A DNA stretch of 64,000 bases from Thetidibacter halocola (GTDB taxonomy: Bacteria; Pseudomonadota; Alphaproteobacteria; Rhodobacterales; Rhodobacteraceae). Location of the stretch: NCBI RefSeq assembly GCF_018224955.1, contig NZ_JAGTUU010000001.1, positions 248,001-312,000 of the forward strand, in the 5' to 3' direction. Positions 61,526 through 64,000 of the stretch are shown piece after piece. A program made the position numbers and the translations under genes. The notes under the pieces were generated by a model. The model saw nothing but the letters and a program-made list of their open reading frames with translations, had not been told where the DNA came from and ran no database searches. The stretch's first letter is position 1. Every line of letters begins with the position of its first letter.

Positions 61526-64000
61526 TCAGGTCGCTGTCTTCTCTGCCTTGCGCGCGGCCGCGACCTTTTCGGCGAGGTCGCGCGCGATGCCGAAGGCGCC
61601 CTGGATCTTGTCCTTCTCGGATTTCCAGTCGCGGCGGACGACGATCTTGTTGTCCTTGATCTTGGCCAGCCCCTTCTGGTCGTGGATGAATTCCACCAGA
61701 CCGGCGGGCGATGCGAACTTGTCGTTGTGGAACTGGATCGTCGCGCCCCTCGGCCCGCCATCCAGCTTGGCGATCCCCGCCTTCTTGCACATCGCCTTGA
61801 TCCGAACGACCAGCAGCAGCGTATTGACCTCGCGCGGCAGCTTGCCGAAGCGGTCGATCAACTCGGCGGCGAACCCCTCCAGCTCGACCTTGGTGGTCAG
61901 CGCCGAAAGGCGGCGATAAAGGCCCAGGCGCACATCGAGGTCGGGCACATACTCCTCCGGGATCAGCACCGGCACGCCGAGATTGATCTGCGGCGCCCAC
62001 TGGTCGTCGGCTTCGGAGAGACCCTCCATCGCGCCGGAGCGGATCTTGGCGATCGCCTCTTCCAGCATGGATTGATAGAGTTCGTATCCCACGTCGCGCA
62101 TCTGGCCCGACTGTTCCTCGCCCAGAAGGTTCCCGGCGCCCCTGATATCAAGGTCTTGCGAGGCGAGGTTGAAGCCCGCGCCAAGCGCGTCGAGCGAGCC
62201 CAGCACGCGCAGCCGCTTTTCCGCCTGCACGGTCAACTTGGCGCGCGGTTTCGTCGTGAGATAGGCATAGGCGCGGGTCTTGGACCGCCCAACACGTCCC
62301 CGGATCTGATACAGTTGCGCCAGGCCGAACATGTCGGCGCGATGCACGATCATCGTGTTGGCGGTCGGAATGTCGAGGCCGGATTCCACGATGGTCGTCG
62401 CCAGCAGCACATCATATTGCCCGTCGTAAAAGGCGTTCATCTTGTCGTCGAGTTCGCCCGCCGGCATCTGGCCGTGGGCCACGACATAGGTCACCTCGAG
62501 CACCTGTTCCTTGAGGAAGTCCTCGATCTCGGGCAGGTCGGTCAGGCGCGGCACGACGTAGAAGGATTGCCCGCCGCGATAGTGCTCGCGCAGCAGCGCC
62601 TCGCGCACCGTGACCGGGTCGAATTCCGAGACATAGGTGCGGATCGCCAGCCGGTCGACGGGGGGCGTGCCGATCACAGACAGGTCACGCACCCCGGTCA
62701 GCGACAGTTGCAGCGTGCGCGGGATGGGCGTGGCGGTCAGCGTCAGCACGTGGATATCGCTGCGCAGCTGTTTCAGCCGTTCCTTGTGCTGCACCCCGAA
62801 ATGCTGTTCCTCGTCGATAATCAGCAGGCCGAGATTGTGGAACTTGATCCCCTTGGCCAGCAGCGCATGGGTGCCGATGGCGATGTCGACCGTGCCCTTG
62901 GCAATGCCCTCTCGCGTCAGCGTCGCCTGTTTTGCCGAGACGAATCGCGACAGCGGTGCGACCTGCACCGGGAAGCCGCGAAAGCGTTCGGCGAAACTCT
63001 TGTAGTGCTGGCGTGCCAGCAGCGTCGTGGGCGCGATCACAGCCACCTGCACACCAGACATGGCCGCGACAAAGGCCGCGCGCATGGCGACCTCGGTCTT
63101 GCCGAAACCCACGTCGCCGCAGATCAGGCGATCCATCGGCTGGCCGGAATGCATGTCGGCCATCACGTCCTCGATGGCGCGCAACTGGTCGTCGGTCTCC
63201 TCGTAGGGGAAACGCGCGGCGAAACTCTCGTAGGCGCCCACGGGCGGGTCCATCACCGGCGCCGTGCGCAGGGCGCGTTCGGCCGCGATGCGGATCAGCT
63301 TGTCGGCCATCTCGCGGATGCGTTCCTTGAGCTTGGCCTTCTTGGCCTGCCAGGCGCCGCCGCCCAGCCGATCCAGCAAGCCTTCCTCATGGCCGTATTT
63401 CGACAGCAGTTCGATGTTCTCGACCGGCAGATACAGACGCGATCCTTCGGCATATTCGAGGGACAGGCATTCATGCGCCGCACCCACCGCGGTGATGACC
63501 TCCATCCCCTGATACCGGCCGATTCCGTGGTCCACGTGAACGACAAGGTCGCCGGGCGTAAGGCTCTGGTGCTCGGTGAGGAAGTTCTCGGCCTTGCGGC
63601 GCTTTTTAGGCTGGCGGATCAACCGGTCGCCCAGCACGTCCTGTTCGCTGATGACCGTCAGGCGCCCGTCGCCAAAGGGCGCCTCGAACCCGGCCTCCAG
63701 CGCCCAGACGGCCAGATGCAGCCCGCGCTTGCCGATACGGGTGCCGTTGCGGATCGGGATGACCTCGGCCAGGCCCTCGTCCTCGATCAGGCCGGTAAGG
63801 CGCTCGCGCGCGCCCTCGGAGTAAGAGGCGATGACAACGGGACCACCCTTCATCCGCGCTTTCACATGCGCCGCCAAGGCACCGAAAAGACTGATGGATT
63901 CCTGCTGTCGCTCGGGTGCGAAATTGCGCCCGATCCGCCCGCCCGCATCCACCACGCCCGGCCCGCTGGCCTGCGGCAACGGATGGAACTGCATCACACG
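61526..64000 (-). CDS. mfd: Transcription-repair coupling factor, C-terminal part (cut by window edge)
   Basis: The visible 824 residues are the C-terminal part of Mfd, which removes stalled RNA polymerase and recruits UvrA. It includes the RNA-polymerase-interaction domain (GDLVVHVDHGIGRYQG), the translocase Walker A (LICGDVGFGKTEVAM), DEEQ box (LLIIDEEQHFGV), helicase motifs IV-VI and the C-terminal TRCF domain (ERALRVLGSLDALGAGFNLAS... type). The N-terminal part lies beyond the window's right end. The stop is 4 bases from the end of the convergent RTX gene. Confidence 0.95.
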   Translation of the reverse strand, partial: RVMQFHPLPQASGPGVVDAGGRIGRNFAPERQQESISLFGALAAHVKARMKGGPVVIASYSEGARERLTGLIEDEGLAEVIPIRNGTRIGKRGLHLAVWALEAGFEAPFGDGRLTVISEQDVLGDRLIRQPKKRRKAENFLTEHQSLTPGDLVVHVDHGIGRYQGMEVITAVGAAHECLSLEYAEGSRLYLPVENIELLSKYGHEEGLLDRLGGGAWQAKKAKLKERIREMADKLIRIAAERALRTAPVMDPPVGAYESFAARFPYEETDDQLRAIEDVMADMHSGQPMDRLICGDVGFGKTEVAMRAAFVAAMSGVQVAVIAPTTLLARQHYKSFAERFRGFPVQVAPLSRFVSAKQATLTREGIAKGTVDIAIGTHALLAKGIKFHNLGLLIIDEEQHFGVQHKERLKQLRSDIHVLTLTATPIPRTLQLSLTGVRDLSVIGTPPVDRLAIRTYVSEFDPVTVREALLREHYRGGQSFYVVPRLTDLPEIEDFLKEQVLEVTYVVAHGQMPAGELDDKMNAFYDGQYDVLLATTIVESGLDIPTANTMIVHRADMFGLAQLYQIRGRVGRSKTRAYAYLTTKPRAKLTVQAEKRLRVLGSLDALGAGFNLASQDLDIRGAGNLLGEEQSGQMRDVGYELYQSMLEEAIAKIRSGAMEGLSEADDQWAPQINLGVPVLIPEEYVPDLDVRLGLYRRLSALTTKVELEGFAAELIDRFGKLPREVNTLLLVVRIKAMCKKAGIAKLDGGPRGATIQFHNDKFASPAGLVEFIHDQKGLAKIKDNKIVVRRDWKSEKDKIQGAFGIARDLAEKVAAARKAEKTAT

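Overview
The window is high-GC alphaproteobacterial DNA, most likely from the family Rhodobacteraceae (Roseobacter group). Evidence for this: a C4-pathway 5-aminolevulinate synthase (hemA) with an FnrL-type box upstream, the rodZ-ispG and amidase-mrcA-prfB orders, a type II tRNA-Leu(CAA), an ilvB preceded by a branched-chain leader peptide, several RTX proteins, and small GT/sulfotransferase genes of the kind common in roseobacters. The genus cannot be fixed from the sequence alone.

Left part (1-13.8 kb): a catabolic island for cyclic ureides and imides. On the minus strand runs one long unit: Pot-type ABC transporter (ATPase, Tat-exported binding protein, two permeases), Asp/Glu-type hydantoin racemase, D-carbamoylase-type amidohydrolase, dihydropyrimidinase/hydantoinase, a polysaccharide-deacetylase-fold protein resembling bacterial cyclic imidase, a 97-residue protein and a CobW/P47K GTPase cut by the window edge. 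Divergent from it is hyuAB, the ATP-dependent N-methylhydantoinase/oxoprolinase pair, followed by a terminator and a convergent zinc-less quinone oxidoreductase.

14-30 kb: a large RTX protein, tRNA-Leu(CAA), a VTT-family membrane protein overlapping dsbB, then ilvBN. ilvBN has a complete attenuator: promoter, 15-residue leader peptide rich in Ile/Leu/Val, antiterminator and terminator. Next come an XRE-type regulator with a perfect palindrome upstream, a cytochrome c, a DUF2189 membrane protein, a second RTX protein and a methanethiol oxidase (SBP56) gene with a membrane-protein partner.

30-45 kb: housekeeping genes prfB, mrcA, a cell-wall amidase, an aminotransferase, a periplasmic folding set (M48-TPR protease, DsbA-like, thioredoxin-like), an orphan histidine kinase, ispG, rodZ and hemA. 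An 851-bp stretch between the amidase and mrcA holds at most one tiny candidate lipoprotein.

45-64 kb: small membrane and secreted proteins, an M20 peptidase, a fluoroacetate-dehalogenase-like hydrolase, a glycosyltransferase and two sulfotransferases, a carnitine dehydrogenase-thioesterase fusion overlapping a lipoprotein and an SGNH hydrolase, ppx-rlmE, a four-gene one-carbon module (virulence-factor domain, MetF-like reductase, HAD phosphatase, methyl-H4folate:corrinoid methyltransferase), a third RTX protein, and the C-terminal part of mfd running off the end.

No CRISPR array, prophage, insertion sequence or rRNA operon was seen. No wholly new system is evident. The best leads are the ilv attenuator, the imide/hydantoin island with its CobW partner, the one-carbon module and the orphan RTX family.
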